DNA of 64,000 nt from Stutzerimonas stutzeri (lineage in GTDB: Bacteria > Pseudomonadota > Gammaproteobacteria > Pseudomonadales > Pseudomonadaceae). The notes beneath the pieces were generated by a model. The model was not told where the DNA came from. It saw nothing but the letters and a program-made list of their open reading frames with translations, and made no database searches. The stretch spans positions 36,188-100,187 of the forward strand of contig DGLA01000004.1 in the NCBI GenBank assembly GCA_002387205.1, written 5' to 3'. The translations under genes were made by a program, and so were the position numbers. Positions 34,655 to 43,807 of the stretch are shown here, piece by piece (within the stretch, counting starts at the first letter, position 1; each line of letters opens with the position of its first letter).

Positions 34655-35651
34655 CGCGGTTGTCCTGCGATGAACGATTACCTTGGCCCTGGTTGCCTTC
34701 GAAGGCCTCGTACGCCTCGACGATGCGTTGCACCAATGGGTGACGCACTACGTCCTTCGGCTTGAAGTGCGTGAAACTGATGCCATTGACCTCCCTGAGC
34801 ACTTCGATCACATGAGCGAGGCCGCTCTTGGTGCCTCGTGGCAGGTCCACCTGGGTGATGTCACCGGTGATGACCGCCGTTGAGCCAAAGCCGATGCGGG
34901 TGAGGAACATCTTCATCTGCTCGAGTGTGGTGTTCTGGCTCTCATCGAGGATGATGAAACTGTTGTTCAGGGTCCGGCCGCGCATGTAGGCCAGCGGCGC
35001 AATCTCGATGACCTGCTTCTCGATCAGCCGGGCGACCTGTTCAAACCCAAGCATCTCGTACAGGGCGTCATACAGCGGGCGCAGGTAGGGATCGATCTTC
35101 TGGGCCAGGTCGCCGGGCAGGAAGCCGAGCTTTTCGCCGGCCTCGACCGCCGGGCGCACCAGCAGGATGCGGCGAATCTGCTCGCGTTCCAGTGCGTCCA
35201 CCGCACAGGCGACGGCCAGGTAGGTTTTGCCGGTACCGGCCGGGCCGATGCCGAAGTTGATGTCGTTGTCGAGGATCGACTGCACGTAGCGCTGCTGGTT
35301 GACGCCGCGCGGGCGGATATTGCCCTTGCGGGTACGCAGCGAAATGTTCGGCGTGGTGGAGGAATTGTTCAGCTCCTCCATGGCCGATTCCTGCAGGAAC
35401 AGATGAACCGTGTCAGGTGAGAGCTCGCTGCTCTTTGTTTCGCGGTACAGGCGTCGCAGGAGATGCTCGGCAGCCTGGGCCACGTCGGACGGGCCGACCA
35501 GCTCGAACTGGTTCCCGCGGTTGCGGATTTCCAGATCCAGCCGTTGCTCGATGAGGCGCAAGTGCTCGTCGAACTGGCCGCAAAGATTGGCGAAGCGGTT
35601 GGCTTCAAAGGGTTCGAGGGTGAAACGGTGATGTTCTGTAGGGGCGTTCAA
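34647..35651 (-). CDS. ybeZ: PhoH-like ATPase (YbeZ)
   Basis: 334 residues: Walker A GPAGTGKTYLA and Walker B FIILDESQNTT in a PhoH domain, preceded by a ~110-residue KH-like N-terminal region. Works with YbeY in rRNA processing and RNA metabolism. First gene of the ybeZ-ybeY-corC-lnt group. The 142 bp upstream contains the miaB terminator. Confidence 0.95.
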   Translation of the reverse strand: MNAPTEHHRFTLEPFEANRFANLCGQFDEHLRLIEQRLDLEIRNRGNQFELVGPSDVAQAAEHLLRRLYRETKSSELSPDTVHLFLQESAMEELNNSSTTPNISLRTRKGNIRPRGVNQQRYVQSILDNDINFGIGPAGTGKTYLAVACAVDALEREQIRRILLVRPAVEAGEKLGFLPGDLAQKIDPYLRPLYDALYEMLGFEQVARLIEKQVIEIAPLAYMRGRTLNNSFIILDESQNTTLEQMKMFLTRIGFGSTAVITGDITQVDLPRGTKSGLAHVIEVLREVNGISFTHFKPKDVVRHPLVQRIVEAYEAFEGNQGQGNRSSQDNRGD

Positions 35652-35708
35652 GGGCTTTTAGTTGACCTGCTTTGCATGAAGATGTGGTGAGGATAGCGCC
35701 GTGAGATG

Positions 35709-35733
35709 AAAAAAGCAGCGGCGCGCCGGTGCT
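35709..35733 (-). terminator. intrinsic terminator of miaB
   Basis: Near-perfect 20-bp palindrome at 35714-35733 with one mismatched pair, followed on the minus strand by TTTTTT (35709-35714). It lies about 60 bp past the miaB stop. Confidence 0.7.
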
Positions 35734-35793
35734 TGAGACCCCGGGCAAAAGCACGGCTGGGGCTTCCAGCGATCAGCCGTGGTGATGCTTTGT

Positions 35794-37134
35794 TCAGCTT
35801 GCGACCTGCTCCAGCAGCGTTCCACGCAACGAGTGCGGCAGCGCATCGTCAATGTGCACATCCACAAACTGGCCAATCAGTCTCGGGTTGTTGCATCTGA
35901 AATTGACGATCCGGTTGTGCTCGGTGCGGCCCTGAAGCATGCCGGGGTCTTTCTTAGAGTAGTCCGTGACGAGAATGCGCTGGCGGGTGCCCACCATCCG
36001 TCGGCTGTTCTCGAAGCCTTGCTGGTTGATTCGTTGCTGGAGAACCGACAAGCGCTGTTTTTTCACCTCGTCCGGCGTTTCGTCGACCAGATCCGCAGCT
36101 GGTGTTCCGGGCCGCGAGCTGTAAACGAACGAGTAGGAGAAATCGAAGCCGATGTCCTCGATGAGTTTCATGGTCTGCTCGAAATCCTTGTCGGTTTCGC
36201 CAGGAAACCCAACGATGAAGTCCGAGCTGATCAGGATGTCGGGCACTGCGGCCTTGAGCTTGCGGATGCGCGACTTGTATTCAAGGGCCGTGTGATTTCG
36301 CTTCATGCCGGCCAATACGCGATCGGAGCCTGACTGTACTGGCAGGTGCAGGTATCTCACCAGCTCAGGTACTTCGGCATGGGCCTGGATCAAGGCGTCG
36401 GAAAACTCCAGCGGATGGCTGGTGGTGTAGCGGATACGGTCGATGCCATCGACTGCCGCGACCACGCGGATCAGCTCTGCCAGGTCTGCCGTGCGGCCGT
36501 CGTGGGTCGCGCCGCGGTAACCGTTTACGTTCTGCCCCAGAAGCGTGACTTCGCGAACGCCGTTCTCGGCCAGGTGAATGACCTCGGCCAGCACGTCGTC
36601 AAAGGGGCGGCTGACTTCTTCACCGCGGGTGTAGGGCACTACGCAGAACGTGCAGTACTTGCTGCAGCCTTCCATGACCGAGACGAAGGCGGTCGGCCCG
36701 TCGACACGCGGTTCGGGCAGGCGGTCAAACTTTTCGATCTCGGGGAAGGAAATGTCCACCTGCGGCTTTTTCGTGCTGCGCGCCGCATCGATCATTTCGG
36801 GCAGACGGTGCAGGGTCTGCGGGCCGAACACCACGTCGACGTAGGGCGCGCGGTCACGGATCGCCGCGCCTTCCTGGCTCGCCACGCAGCCCCCGACACC
36901 GATGACCAACTGTGGGTTGTCCAGCTTCAGCTCACGCCAGCGGCCCAATTGCGAAAAGACCTTTTCCTGGGCTTTTTCACGAATCGAACAGGTATTGAGC
37001 AGGATCACGTCGGCTTCCGCCGGATTCTCGGTGATCTCGAGAGGCTGCTGCTCGCCCAGCAGATCCACCATGCGCGAGCTGTCGTACTCGTTCATCTGGC
37101 AGCCATGGGTTTCGATATAGAGCTTGCGGGTCAT
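35794..37134 (-). CDS. miaB: tRNA-2-methylthio-N6-dimethylallyladenosine synthase
   Basis: Radical-SAM methylthiotransferase for A37 of tRNAs reading U-codons. 446 residues: an N-terminal UPF0004 domain with cluster cysteines (THGCQMNEYDS, LLNTCSIREKA, GVGGCVA), a radical-SAM CxxxCxxC in GCSKYCTFCVVPYTRGEE and a C-terminal TRAM domain (NRIVNFRCNNPRLIGQFVDV). Standard length. A sigma-70-like promoter lies 36 bp upstream. Confidence 0.98.
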   Translation of the reverse strand: MTRKLYIETHGCQMNEYDSSRMVDLLGEQQPLEITENPAEADVILLNTCSIREKAQEKVFSQLGRWRELKLDNPQLVIGVGGCVASQEGAAIRDRAPYVDVVFGPQTLHRLPEMIDAARSTKKPQVDISFPEIEKFDRLPEPRVDGPTAFVSVMEGCSKYCTFCVVPYTRGEEVSRPFDDVLAEVIHLAENGVREVTLLGQNVNGYRGATHDGRTADLAELIRVVAAVDGIDRIRYTTSHPLEFSDALIQAHAEVPELVRYLHLPVQSGSDRVLAGMKRNHTALEYKSRIRKLKAAVPDILISSDFIVGFPGETDKDFEQTMKLIEDIGFDFSYSFVYSSRPGTPAADLVDETPDEVKKQRLSVLQQRINQQGFENSRRMVGTRQRILVTDYSKKDPGMLQGRTEHNRIVNFRCNNPRLIGQFVDVHIDDALPHSLRGTLLEQVAS

Positions 37135-37169
37135 GTCTCGGGCCGGCGTTGTGCAAAAAATGACCGGCG

Positions 37170-37198
37170 ATTATATGCGGACGACGACCGCGTTTAAA
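37170..37198 (-). promoter_or_regulatory. sigma-70 promoter of miaB
   Basis: On the minus strand, TTTAAA (37198-37193; four of six to TTGACA) is separated by 17 bp from a perfect TATAAT (37175-37170), 36 bp upstream of the miaB ATG. Confidence 0.55.
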
Positions 37199-37264
37199 GC
37201 ATGCTGCGCAGGGGCACGGGTCTCAGGGAGACCTGACTGGGAAAGTCGCACCTCCCCTCACCGA

Positions 37265-37807
37265 TCACGGCGAGAAGGGCTTGCCTTCGCCGGCGGTTTG
37301 CAGGTCCATCAGGTAATCACGAAAGATCTGCCCAAGCACTTGCGTGGCGATCTCCAGTTCGTCGCGCTGCATCTGTGCCGAAACGCGATCAGCGGTGTCC
37401 AGCGCGTCTTCTTCGCCGTTTACCGCTGACATTTTCAACACGACGTAGGCCTGCACATTGTTAGCCGGTACTCCCTCGCCGCGAAAGAACATGATGCCCA
37501 GTCGATGCTGAGCCAGTGCATGGCCGTGAAGCGAGGCCTGCTCGAACCATTGCAGAGCCTTGGCCAGGTCGCGAGGCGTGCGGCGGCCGTCGTAATAGTA
37601 CTCGCCGAGTTCGTACGCGGCCTGCAGATCGCCTTCGCTGGCCGCCTGCTCGCAAGCGCGCAGCGCTTCGCGCATCGCCTCGGGGACCGTATTGAGTGCG
37701 CAGCGGGAGGTTGCTGGAATCAGCAGCGAGTTACCACCTGCCATGGTCAGCAGGGGCAAAAGAAGCAGCAGGCAGCCAAGGGTTAGGCTGCGGCCGGTGC
37801 AGGTCAT
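37265..37807 (-). CDS. secreted Sel1-repeat protein
   Basis: 180 residues with a signal peptide (LTLGCLLLLLPLLTMAGG) and two to three Sel1-like TPR units at about 55-125 (GDLQAAYELGEYYYDGRRTPRDLAKALQWFE; GHALAQHRLGIMFFRGEGV). It is a probable periplasmic protein-protein interaction factor; partner unknown. From memory, Pseudomonas genomes carry a small gene of this kind between miaB and hemL. A short GGTCTC/GAGACC hairpin at 37219-37233 follows the stop. Confidence 0.8.
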   Translation of the reverse strand: MTCTGRSLTLGCLLLLLPLLTMAGGNSLLIPATSRCALNTVPEAMREALRACEQAASEGDLQAAYELGEYYYDGRRTPRDLAKALQWFEQASLHGHALAQHRLGIMFFRGEGVPANNVQAYVVLKMSAVNGEEDALDTADRVSAQMQRDELEIATQVLGQIFRDYLMDLQTAGEGKPFSP

Positions 37808-37910
37808 GAATCAATGCGCCTCGAAGATCAGGGCGGTGACTGAAAGTCCGGCAGGAACGAGCCGACCGTCACATTATGGATAAGCCGCTGCCTGCTTACA
37901 AAGGCTTTAA

Positions 37911-37930
37911 CGGCAAGTGCCGGTCTTTTT
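37911..37930. terminator. possible terminator after the 37929-38567 gene
   Basis: CGGCA-AG-TGCCG (37911-37922) is followed on the plus strand by GTCTTTTT. The only nearby genes are on the minus strand, where the hairpin lies just after the stop but no T-run follows. Direction is unclear. Confidence 0.3.
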
Positions 37931-38567
37931 ATGGCGACGACGGGCTCTCCTCGCGCAGGTTGCCCGGGAGGTGGAGCAGCAGCCAGGCAATGATCGGAAT
38001 AGCGCATGCCAGCCACAACTGCTGATATGCCGCCAGAGAACTGGCATCTGTCAGTAGCCCATCCCAGGGCAGCAGCGCCGCCAACAGCGTGCCACCGGCC
38101 AGGCCGGCGGCTGCTTGCCGCGATGCCGGCCATTGCAGCAGGCCGGCGTAGACCACCAGCAGCGCACTGAGCAGGCCCAGGGAAAGCGCGTACGGCGCGC
38201 TCCAGCCCAGCTGACGGGCCAGCTCGAAGAAGGCACACAACCCGATCACGACGCGTCCCCAGGTCGGGCGGCTCCAGATCCAGCGGCGCGAGAGCGTCAG
38301 GGCAACCACACCGACGAGCGGCACGCCGAGCAGCAGGGTCGCTTGCTGCAGCCAGCGCTCCGCTTCGAGTGTATCCGCGCCCAGCGCCAGGCGTGCTGTT
38401 GCGCATGCACCCGTCCCGGCGGCCAGGCTGAATGCAAGCAAGGCCGAGAACAGGGCGGGCTGGTCCGGTTCGCCATAGCCCTGCCGAGCCATGCCGATCC
38501 AGATGGCGCTGGCCGACGCCGTCAGCATCAGCAGCGCGGCTTGCAGTAGCTCAACGCCCATGTTCAT
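37929..38567 (-). CDS. uncharacterised seven-helix membrane protein
   Basis: 212 residues, almost wholly hydrophobic with about seven membrane segments (LLQAALLMLTASASAIWIGM, LFSALLAFSLAAGTGACATA, LWLACAIPIIAWLLLHL). No catalytic or transport motif recognised. ATG 38567 overlaps the hemL stop (ATGA), so it is translationally coupled to hemL. That link to heme synthesis is by position only. Confidence 0.75.
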   Translation of the reverse strand: MNMGVELLQAALLMLTASASAIWIGMARQGYGEPDQPALFSALLAFSLAAGTGACATARLALGADTLEAERWLQQATLLLGVPLVGVVALTLSRRWIWSRPTWGRVVIGLCAFFELARQLGWSAPYALSLGLLSALLVVYAGLLQWPASRQAAAGLAGGTLLAALLPWDGLLTDASSLAAYQQLWLACAIPIIAWLLLHLPGNLREESPSSP

Positions 38568-39847
38568 TGCAACTGGGAGAAGGCGCGCTCGGCAGCATCA
38601 AGGGTGATTTGAAGCTCCCTGTCGCCATGAGCGATGGAGGTGAAACCGGCTTCAAAGGCGCTGGGCGCCAGGTAGACGCCACCTTCTAGCATCAGATGGA
38701 AGAACCGTTTGAAGCGTTCGGCGTCGCTGGCCATCACATCGTTGAACGTGACGATGTCGTCCGCCTCGCTGAAGTACAGGCCAAACATGCCGCCGACCTG
38801 GGTGGTGACGAACGGAATGCCGGCCGCCACGGCGCGCGCTTTCAGGCCGTCCAGCATGCGGGTGGTGTAGCTGGTGAGTTCATCGTGGAAACCGGGGCGG
38901 TTGATCAATCGCAGCGTGGTCAGTCCCGCCGCCATGGCCAGTGGGTTTCCGGAAAGGGTGCCCGCCTGGTAGACCGGGCCCAGTGGGGCGATGCGCTCCA
39001 TGATGGCACGCTTGCCGCCAAAGCAGCCGACCGGCATGCCGCCGCCGATGATCTTGCCGAAGGTGGTCAGATCCGGGGTGACGCCATAGTGGGCCTGGGC
39101 GCCGCCGAGGGCGACGCGGAAGCCGGTCATCACCTCATCGAAGATCAGCACGACGCCATGCTTGTCGCACTGCTCGCGCAATCCCTGCAGATAGCCAGGC
39201 GCGGGCGGTACGCAATTCATGTTGCCGGCGACCGGTTCGACGATGATGCACGCCACTTCGTTGCCGACTTCGCTCAGCATCTGCTCGACAGCGGCCAGAT
39301 CGTTGAACGGCAGGGTCAGGGTGTGCCGGGCAAACGCCGCCGGCACGCCAGCCGAGCTGGGTACGCCCTGGGTCAGTGCGCCGGATCCCGCCTTGACCAG
39401 CAGGCTGTCGGAGTGTCCGTGATAGCAGCCCTCGAACTTGATGATGCTGTCGCGGCCGGTGTAGCCACGGGCCAGACGGATCGCACTCATGGTCGCCTCG
39501 GTTCCGGAGCTGACCATGCGCATCATTTCCATGGATGGCACCAGGCTGCAGACCAGCTCGGCCATCTCGGTTTCCATGGCCGTCGGAGCGCCATAGGAAA
39601 GGCCATGTTGCAACTGGTTGCGCACCGCGTCGAGCACTTCGGGATGGCTGTGGCCAAGGATCATAGGACCCCAGGAGCCGACATAATCGACGTAGCGCTT
39701 GTCGTCCTCATCGGTGACGTAGGCGCCTTCGGCATGTTTGAAGAACAGGGGCGTTCCGCCAACACTGCGGAACGCGCGTACCGGCGAGTTCACGCCGCCC
39801 GGGATTCGGTTTTGAGCACTGGCGAAGAGGGTTTCGGAACGGGACAT
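38564..39847 (-). CDS. hemL: glutamate-1-semialdehyde 2,1-aminomutase
   Basis: Converts glutamate-1-semialdehyde to 5-aminolevulinate in the C5 heme pathway. 427 residues, PLP fold type I with the lysine motif TFGKIIGGGMPVGCFGG, PLP Asp in VLIFDEVMTGFRV, and the conserved GTLSGNPLAMAAGL. Downstream of thiE-thiD on the same strand with a 55-bp gap. Confidence 0.97.
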   Translation of the reverse strand: MSRSETLFASAQNRIPGGVNSPVRAFRSVGGTPLFFKHAEGAYVTDEDDKRYVDYVGSWGPMILGHSHPEVLDAVRNQLQHGLSYGAPTAMETEMAELVCSLVPSMEMMRMVSSGTEATMSAIRLARGYTGRDSIIKFEGCYHGHSDSLLVKAGSGALTQGVPSSAGVPAAFARHTLTLPFNDLAAVEQMLSEVGNEVACIIVEPVAGNMNCVPPAPGYLQGLREQCDKHGVVLIFDEVMTGFRVALGGAQAHYGVTPDLTTFGKIIGGGMPVGCFGGKRAIMERIAPLGPVYQAGTLSGNPLAMAAGLTTLRLINRPGFHDELTSYTTRMLDGLKARAVAAGIPFVTTQVGGMFGLYFSEADDIVTFNDVMASDAERFKRFFHLMLEGGVYLAPSAFEAGFTSIAHGDRELQITLDAAERAFSQLQ

Positions 39848-39902
39848 AGAGGCCTCTCGATACGTGGAAACGGGTTGGAACGGCTATATGGCCTTGCCGC
39901 GG

Positions 39903-40541
39903 TCATCGACCGGGAAACAGCTCGCTGAAGGCATGCGCGCGGCGTTCGACTTCGCTGGCCGAATCGGCTGAAAACAGGGCATGCACAACGGCGACCAGGC
40001 TGGCGCCCTGAGTGATCAGGCTGGCGGCGTTGTCCAGCGTCACGCCGCCGATCGCCGTGATCGGCACGCTGAACCGCTGGCGCGCTTCTGCCAGCAGCTC
40101 CAGCGTGGCCGCTGGCGCGCCGGGTTTGGTGTTCGAATCGAAAAACCGGCCAAAGGCGATGTAGCTGGCCCCCTCGCGGATCGCCTGTTCGGCCAGGTCC
40201 AGGCGGGCATGGCAAGTCGCGCCGATGATGGCTTTTCGGCCGAGCAGGGCCCGGGCTACCGAAAGCGAGCCGTCGTCCTGGCCGAGGTGCAGCCCGACAT
40301 TCAGGCGCGCCGCAAGCTCGGCATCGTCGTTGATGATCAGCTGGGCGCCATAACGGTCACAGAGCTCGCGCAACGCCTCTGCTTCACGCAGGCGGCGTCG
40401 GTCATCATCGGACTTGTCACGGTATTGCAGCAGTCGGGCGCCGCCCTTGAGAGCCGCCTCGACGTAGGGCAGCAGACGACCATCGGCCAGCAGCTTGCTG
40501 TCTGTGATGGCATACAGGCCGCGCAGCTTGGTGTCTTTCAT
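39903..40541 (-). CDS. thiE: thiamine-phosphate synthase
   Basis: Joins HMP-diphosphate and thiazole phosphate. 212 residues of TIM-barrel ThiE family (YRDKSDDDRRR, LIINDDAELAARLNVGLHLGQ, ASYIAFGRFFDSNTKPGA, AIGGVTLDNAASL). Follows thiD by 14 bp. Confidence 0.95.
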   Translation of the reverse strand: MKDTKLRGLYAITDSKLLADGRLLPYVEAALKGGARLLQYRDKSDDDRRRLREAEALRELCDRYGAQLIINDDAELAARLNVGLHLGQDDGSLSVARALLGRKAIIGATCHARLDLAEQAIREGASYIAFGRFFDSNTKPGAPAATLELLAEARQRFSVPITAIGGVTLDNAASLITQGASLVAVVHALFSADSASEVERRAHAFSELFPGR

Positions 40542-40555
40542 GTGCAGCGCTCCAC

Positions 40556-41350
40556 TCAGGCCAGGTCCAGCGGCAGTCGACGGGGAATGTACTGGCCTCG
40601 CCCGGGTGCTTCGGCATCACGCAGGGTGCGCCAGGTGTAATCCAGTGCGGATTTCACCGCACTGGCCAGGTCTTCACCGAGCGCGAGGCGCCCGGACAAG
40701 GCGCTGGCCAGGGTGCAGCCGGAGCCGTGATAGCTGCCTGGTAGACGCTGGCAGCTGAAGTCGTACCGGCTGCCGTCTCGGCAATAGAGGCGGTTGTGCA
40801 CCTCGGTTTCGTCGCCATGGCCGCCGGTGATCAGCAGGTTGCGGATGAAGGGCAGCAGTTTCTCGGCGCACTCGTCAGCGGTGCCATGTGGCAGCTCGGC
40901 GAGAATCCGTGCTTCGGGCAGATTCGGCGTGGCGATGGTGGACACCGGGAACAGTCGCTCGCGCATGGCGTAGCCGACTTCATCCTTGCCCAGCGCACCG
41001 CCACCTCCGGCGCGCAGCACCGGGTCGCAGACCAGCGGCACGCCGGGCAGTTTTTGCATGATGTGCAGCACGGTTTCGACCATTTCCACCGAGCCGAGCA
41101 TGCCCAGTTTGACTGCGGCAACCGGCAGGTCGGCGATCACGGCGTTGGCCTGGGCCAGAACCCAGTCACGATCGAGCACGCGAAAGTCGGCTACGTCGAC
41201 GGTGTCCTGTACGGTCAGCGCCGTGACCGCTGGCGCGGCATGGCAGCTCTGGGCGAGCAGCGCTTCGATGTCGGCCTGCAGGCCAGCGCCACCGCTTGGG
41301 TCGTGGCCGGAAAGGCAGAGGACGACAGGGCGGGAGCAGGGGCCGGACAT
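40556..41350 (-). CDS. thiD: hydroxymethylpyrimidine kinase / phosphomethylpyrimidine kinase
   Basis: Phosphorylates HMP twice for thiamine synthesis. 264 residues of the ribokinase fold with CLSGHDPSGGAGLQADIEA, VCDPVLRAGGGGALG and the catalytic GSGCTLASALSGRLALG. No TPP riboswitch is evident in the 270-bp region upstream, which it shares divergently with ladS. Confidence 0.95.
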   Translation of the reverse strand: MSGPCSRPVVLCLSGHDPSGGAGLQADIEALLAQSCHAAPAVTALTVQDTVDVADFRVLDRDWVLAQANAVIADLPVAAVKLGMLGSVEMVETVLHIMQKLPGVPLVCDPVLRAGGGGALGKDEVGYAMRERLFPVSTIATPNLPEARILAELPHGTADECAEKLLPFIRNLLITGGHGDETEVHNRLYCRDGSRYDFSCQRLPGSYHGSGCTLASALSGRLALGEDLASAVKSALDYTWRTLRDAEAPGRGQYIPRRLPLDLA

Positions 41351-41620
41351 TCGATTGAGGTTCCCGATTCATGGTGTGGAGGCGTCGGTCTGGGCTAGGC
41401 GCGACCGGAATTCATGGCGTGCGAGCTTATCACCAATCCTCCTGGGCGGCTCGTGCGGGTGCCGCCAGGTGGCTTGTTATGGCTCCGACCGTTCGGCAGG
41501 ATGGGCATGATCTGGTCCCGACGCCGCTAGCGTCATGCTAAAGTGCCACCACTTTGATCCAGCTGCGTGACTTCGAGGGGACGGGCTTCTCTTGACGCTG
41601 TCTGGCAGGCTTCCGTAACC

Positions 41621-43564
41621 ATGCGTTTCCTCTTCCTCATACTGTTCGGTCTGCTGCCGGCGATCTCGGTTGCCGTCGATTTCGACAGCCATACCCAGCG
41701 CCTGCCACTGGGTCAGGTGATGGCCGTACTGGAAGACCCGAGCCGCAACGCCACCATCGAAGACGCCATTGCGCTGGATGCAGCAGGCCGATTCGAGCAC
41801 CACTCCGAGGCAGTGCTCAACGCTGGATATTCGCGTTCGGCTTTCTGGTTGCGTGTCGATCTGACCTATCATGCCGAGCCGCCTGCCGAAAACAGCCGCT
41901 GGTGGCTGGAACTGGCGTATCCACCGCTCGATCACCTTGACCTCTACCTGCCTGACGGGCAGGGCGGCTACCGGCTGGCTCAGCGCAGTGGCGATGCGCT
42001 GCCGTTCAACCAGCGCCAGATCAGGCAGCGCAATCACCTGTTCGAGCTCGAGCTGGCGGCCAACCAGCCACAGCGAATCTACCTGCGGCTGGAAAGCCAG
42101 GGTTCGATCCAGATACCCCTGACACTCTGGGCCCCGGTGGCCTATCTGGAAGAGCAGTCCGGACACATTTACGTGCTCGCGATCATCTACGGCGTGCTGC
42201 TGGTGATGTTGTTCTACAACCTTTTCATCTACTTCAGTGTGCGTGATCGCAGCTACCTGTATTACATCCTCTACATCGCTTCGTTCGGCCTGTACCAGGT
42301 GTCGGTCAACGGTCTGGGCGTGCAATACCTATGGCCCGATTCGCCATGGTGGGCGAATGCGTCGACGCCCTTTCTCATCGGTGCAGCGGGGCTGTTTGGT
42401 TGCCAGTTCGCCCGCAGCTTCCTGCATACCCGCGAGCACAGTCCCTGGATCGACCGTGCCTTGATGCTGCTGATAGGGCTGGGGGCGGTAACCATGGTCG
42501 TGTCGCTGACCTCCAGCTATGCGCTCGCACTACGCGTGGCGACCTTTCTCGCACTCTGCTTCATCCTGGTGGTTTTGGTCGCGGGTATCGTGGCCTGGCG
42601 CCGCGGGATGCGGGTGGCGCGCTATTTTCTGATCGCCTGGTCGGCGTTTCTCATCGGCGGTCAGATCAACACACTGATGGTGCTGGGTTACCTGCCACAT
42701 ATGTTCCTCACCATGTATGCCGGGCAGATCGGCTCCGCGCTGGAGGTAGCGCTGTTGTCCCTGGCTCTGGCCGATCGAATCAACGTGATGAAGGAAGAGC
42801 GCGCCCAGGTTCTCGAAGAGACAGGGCGCAAGCTCGAAGTGATGAACCGCGAGCTGGCCGAAAGCAATCGCCTCAAGGACCAGTTCCTGGCCAACGTCAC
42901 CCATGAATTGCGCACCCCGATGCATGGTGTGCTTGGCAGTCTCGAGCTGATGCGTACGCTGGAATTGAGCAGCGAGCTCGAGCAATACCAGCGCATTGCT
43001 GCCGGATCGGCGCGCGACATGATGCAACTGGTCAACGACATCCTCGCGCTGACCGAACTGCAGGCTGGCAAATTGCGGGTGCGAAACGAGCCGTTTGGCC
43101 TGCGGTTGTGGATCGACGAACTCTATGCCCATTACGGCGCGCTGGCTGCGAAGCGTGGCCTGAGCTTCGATCTGGAACTTGATGGTCAGCTTCCCGATGC
43201 ATTGGTCGGAGACGTCGGCAAGCTGAAACAGAGCCTTGGTTATCTGCTGGACAACGCCATCAAGTTCACCTTGCGCGGCGGGATCACCCTGGCTGTCAGC
43301 GGCCGTGAGGTCGCCCCCTCCGGGTACCTGCTGGAGGTGACGGTGAGCGACACCGGCATCGGCTTCGAAGCCCCTGCCGATGACTCGCTGTACCAGTATT
43401 TCCGCCAGCTCGATGGCAGCATGACCCGCCCCTATGGTGGGCTGGGGATCGGTCTCTCGCTGTGCTGGCAGCTGGTCGGACTGCAGGGTGGCAGCCTTTC
43501 CTACCACTCCGAGCCAGGGCGCGGCAGCCGTTTTCTCGTTCAGGTTCCTCTCGCATTGACCTGA
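41621..43564 (+). CDS. ladS: LadS-type 7TMR-DISM sensor histidine kinase, no receiver domain
   Basis: 647 residues from ATG 41621. Signal sequence, then a periplasmic 7TMR-DISMED2 sensory domain (about 25-180), seven membrane helices (about 185-385), a coiled coil, a HisKA domain with His428 in ANVTHELRTPMHG, and an HATPase domain (N545 in LLDNAIKF, DTGIGF, GGLGIGLSL). It is next to thiD, as is ladS of P. aeruginosa, where LadS signals through GacS to the RsmA network. That protein is, from memory, about 795 residues with a C-terminal receiver domain. Here the protein ends right after the ATPase domain, and no receiver is found in any frame before the next gene. Confidence 0.85.
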   Translation: MRFLFLILFGLLPAISVAVDFDSHTQRLPLGQVMAVLEDPSRNATIEDAIALDAAGRFEHHSEAVLNAGYSRSAFWLRVDLTYHAEPPAENSRWWLELAYPPLDHLDLYLPDGQGGYRLAQRSGDALPFNQRQIRQRNHLFELELAANQPQRIYLRLESQGSIQIPLTLWAPVAYLEEQSGHIYVLAIIYGVLLVMLFYNLFIYFSVRDRSYLYYILYIASFGLYQVSVNGLGVQYLWPDSPWWANASTPFLIGAAGLFGCQFARSFLHTREHSPWIDRALMLLIGLGAVTMVVSLTSSYALALRVATFLALCFILVVLVAGIVAWRRGMRVARYFLIAWSAFLIGGQINTLMVLGYLPHMFLTMYAGQIGSALEVALLSLALADRINVMKEERAQVLEETGRKLEVMNRELAESNRLKDQFLANVTHELRTPMHGVLGSLELMRTLELSSELEQYQRIAAGSARDMMQLVNDILALTELQAGKLRVRNEPFGLRLWIDELYAHYGALAAKRGLSFDLELDGQLPDALVGDVGKLKQSLGYLLDNAIKFTLRGGITLAVSGREVAPSGYLLEVTVSDTGIGFEAPADDSLYQYFRQLDGSMTRPYGGLGIGLSLCWQLVGLQGGSLSYHSEPGRGSRFLVQVPLALT

Positions 43565-43807
43565 CTGGCCTGCCAGACCCGCTGACAGATGCTGATGGCA
43601 GCTGCCCCTGCCATGCCGGGTGTGCAGACTTTGGCCGAAACCTCACTTTGTCGCAGCTGACAGCCGTGCTTCACTTCGATGGGCGGGCCCGCAGCGGTAC
43701 CCGCATCGGCCCGCTGATGGCTGGCGCTGCATGGGGGTGCTCCGCCTGTGTTGCGCACCTTCCACCTGCCGGGCCCCTTGTTGCTTTGTCTGCCGAGGAG
43801 AGCCGTC

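Noticed and set aside
41351..41620. Possible TPP riboswitch upstream of thiD
   Set aside because: No CUGAGA-type core or ACCUGA partner found in the leader; only a bulged GC-rich hairpin is present.
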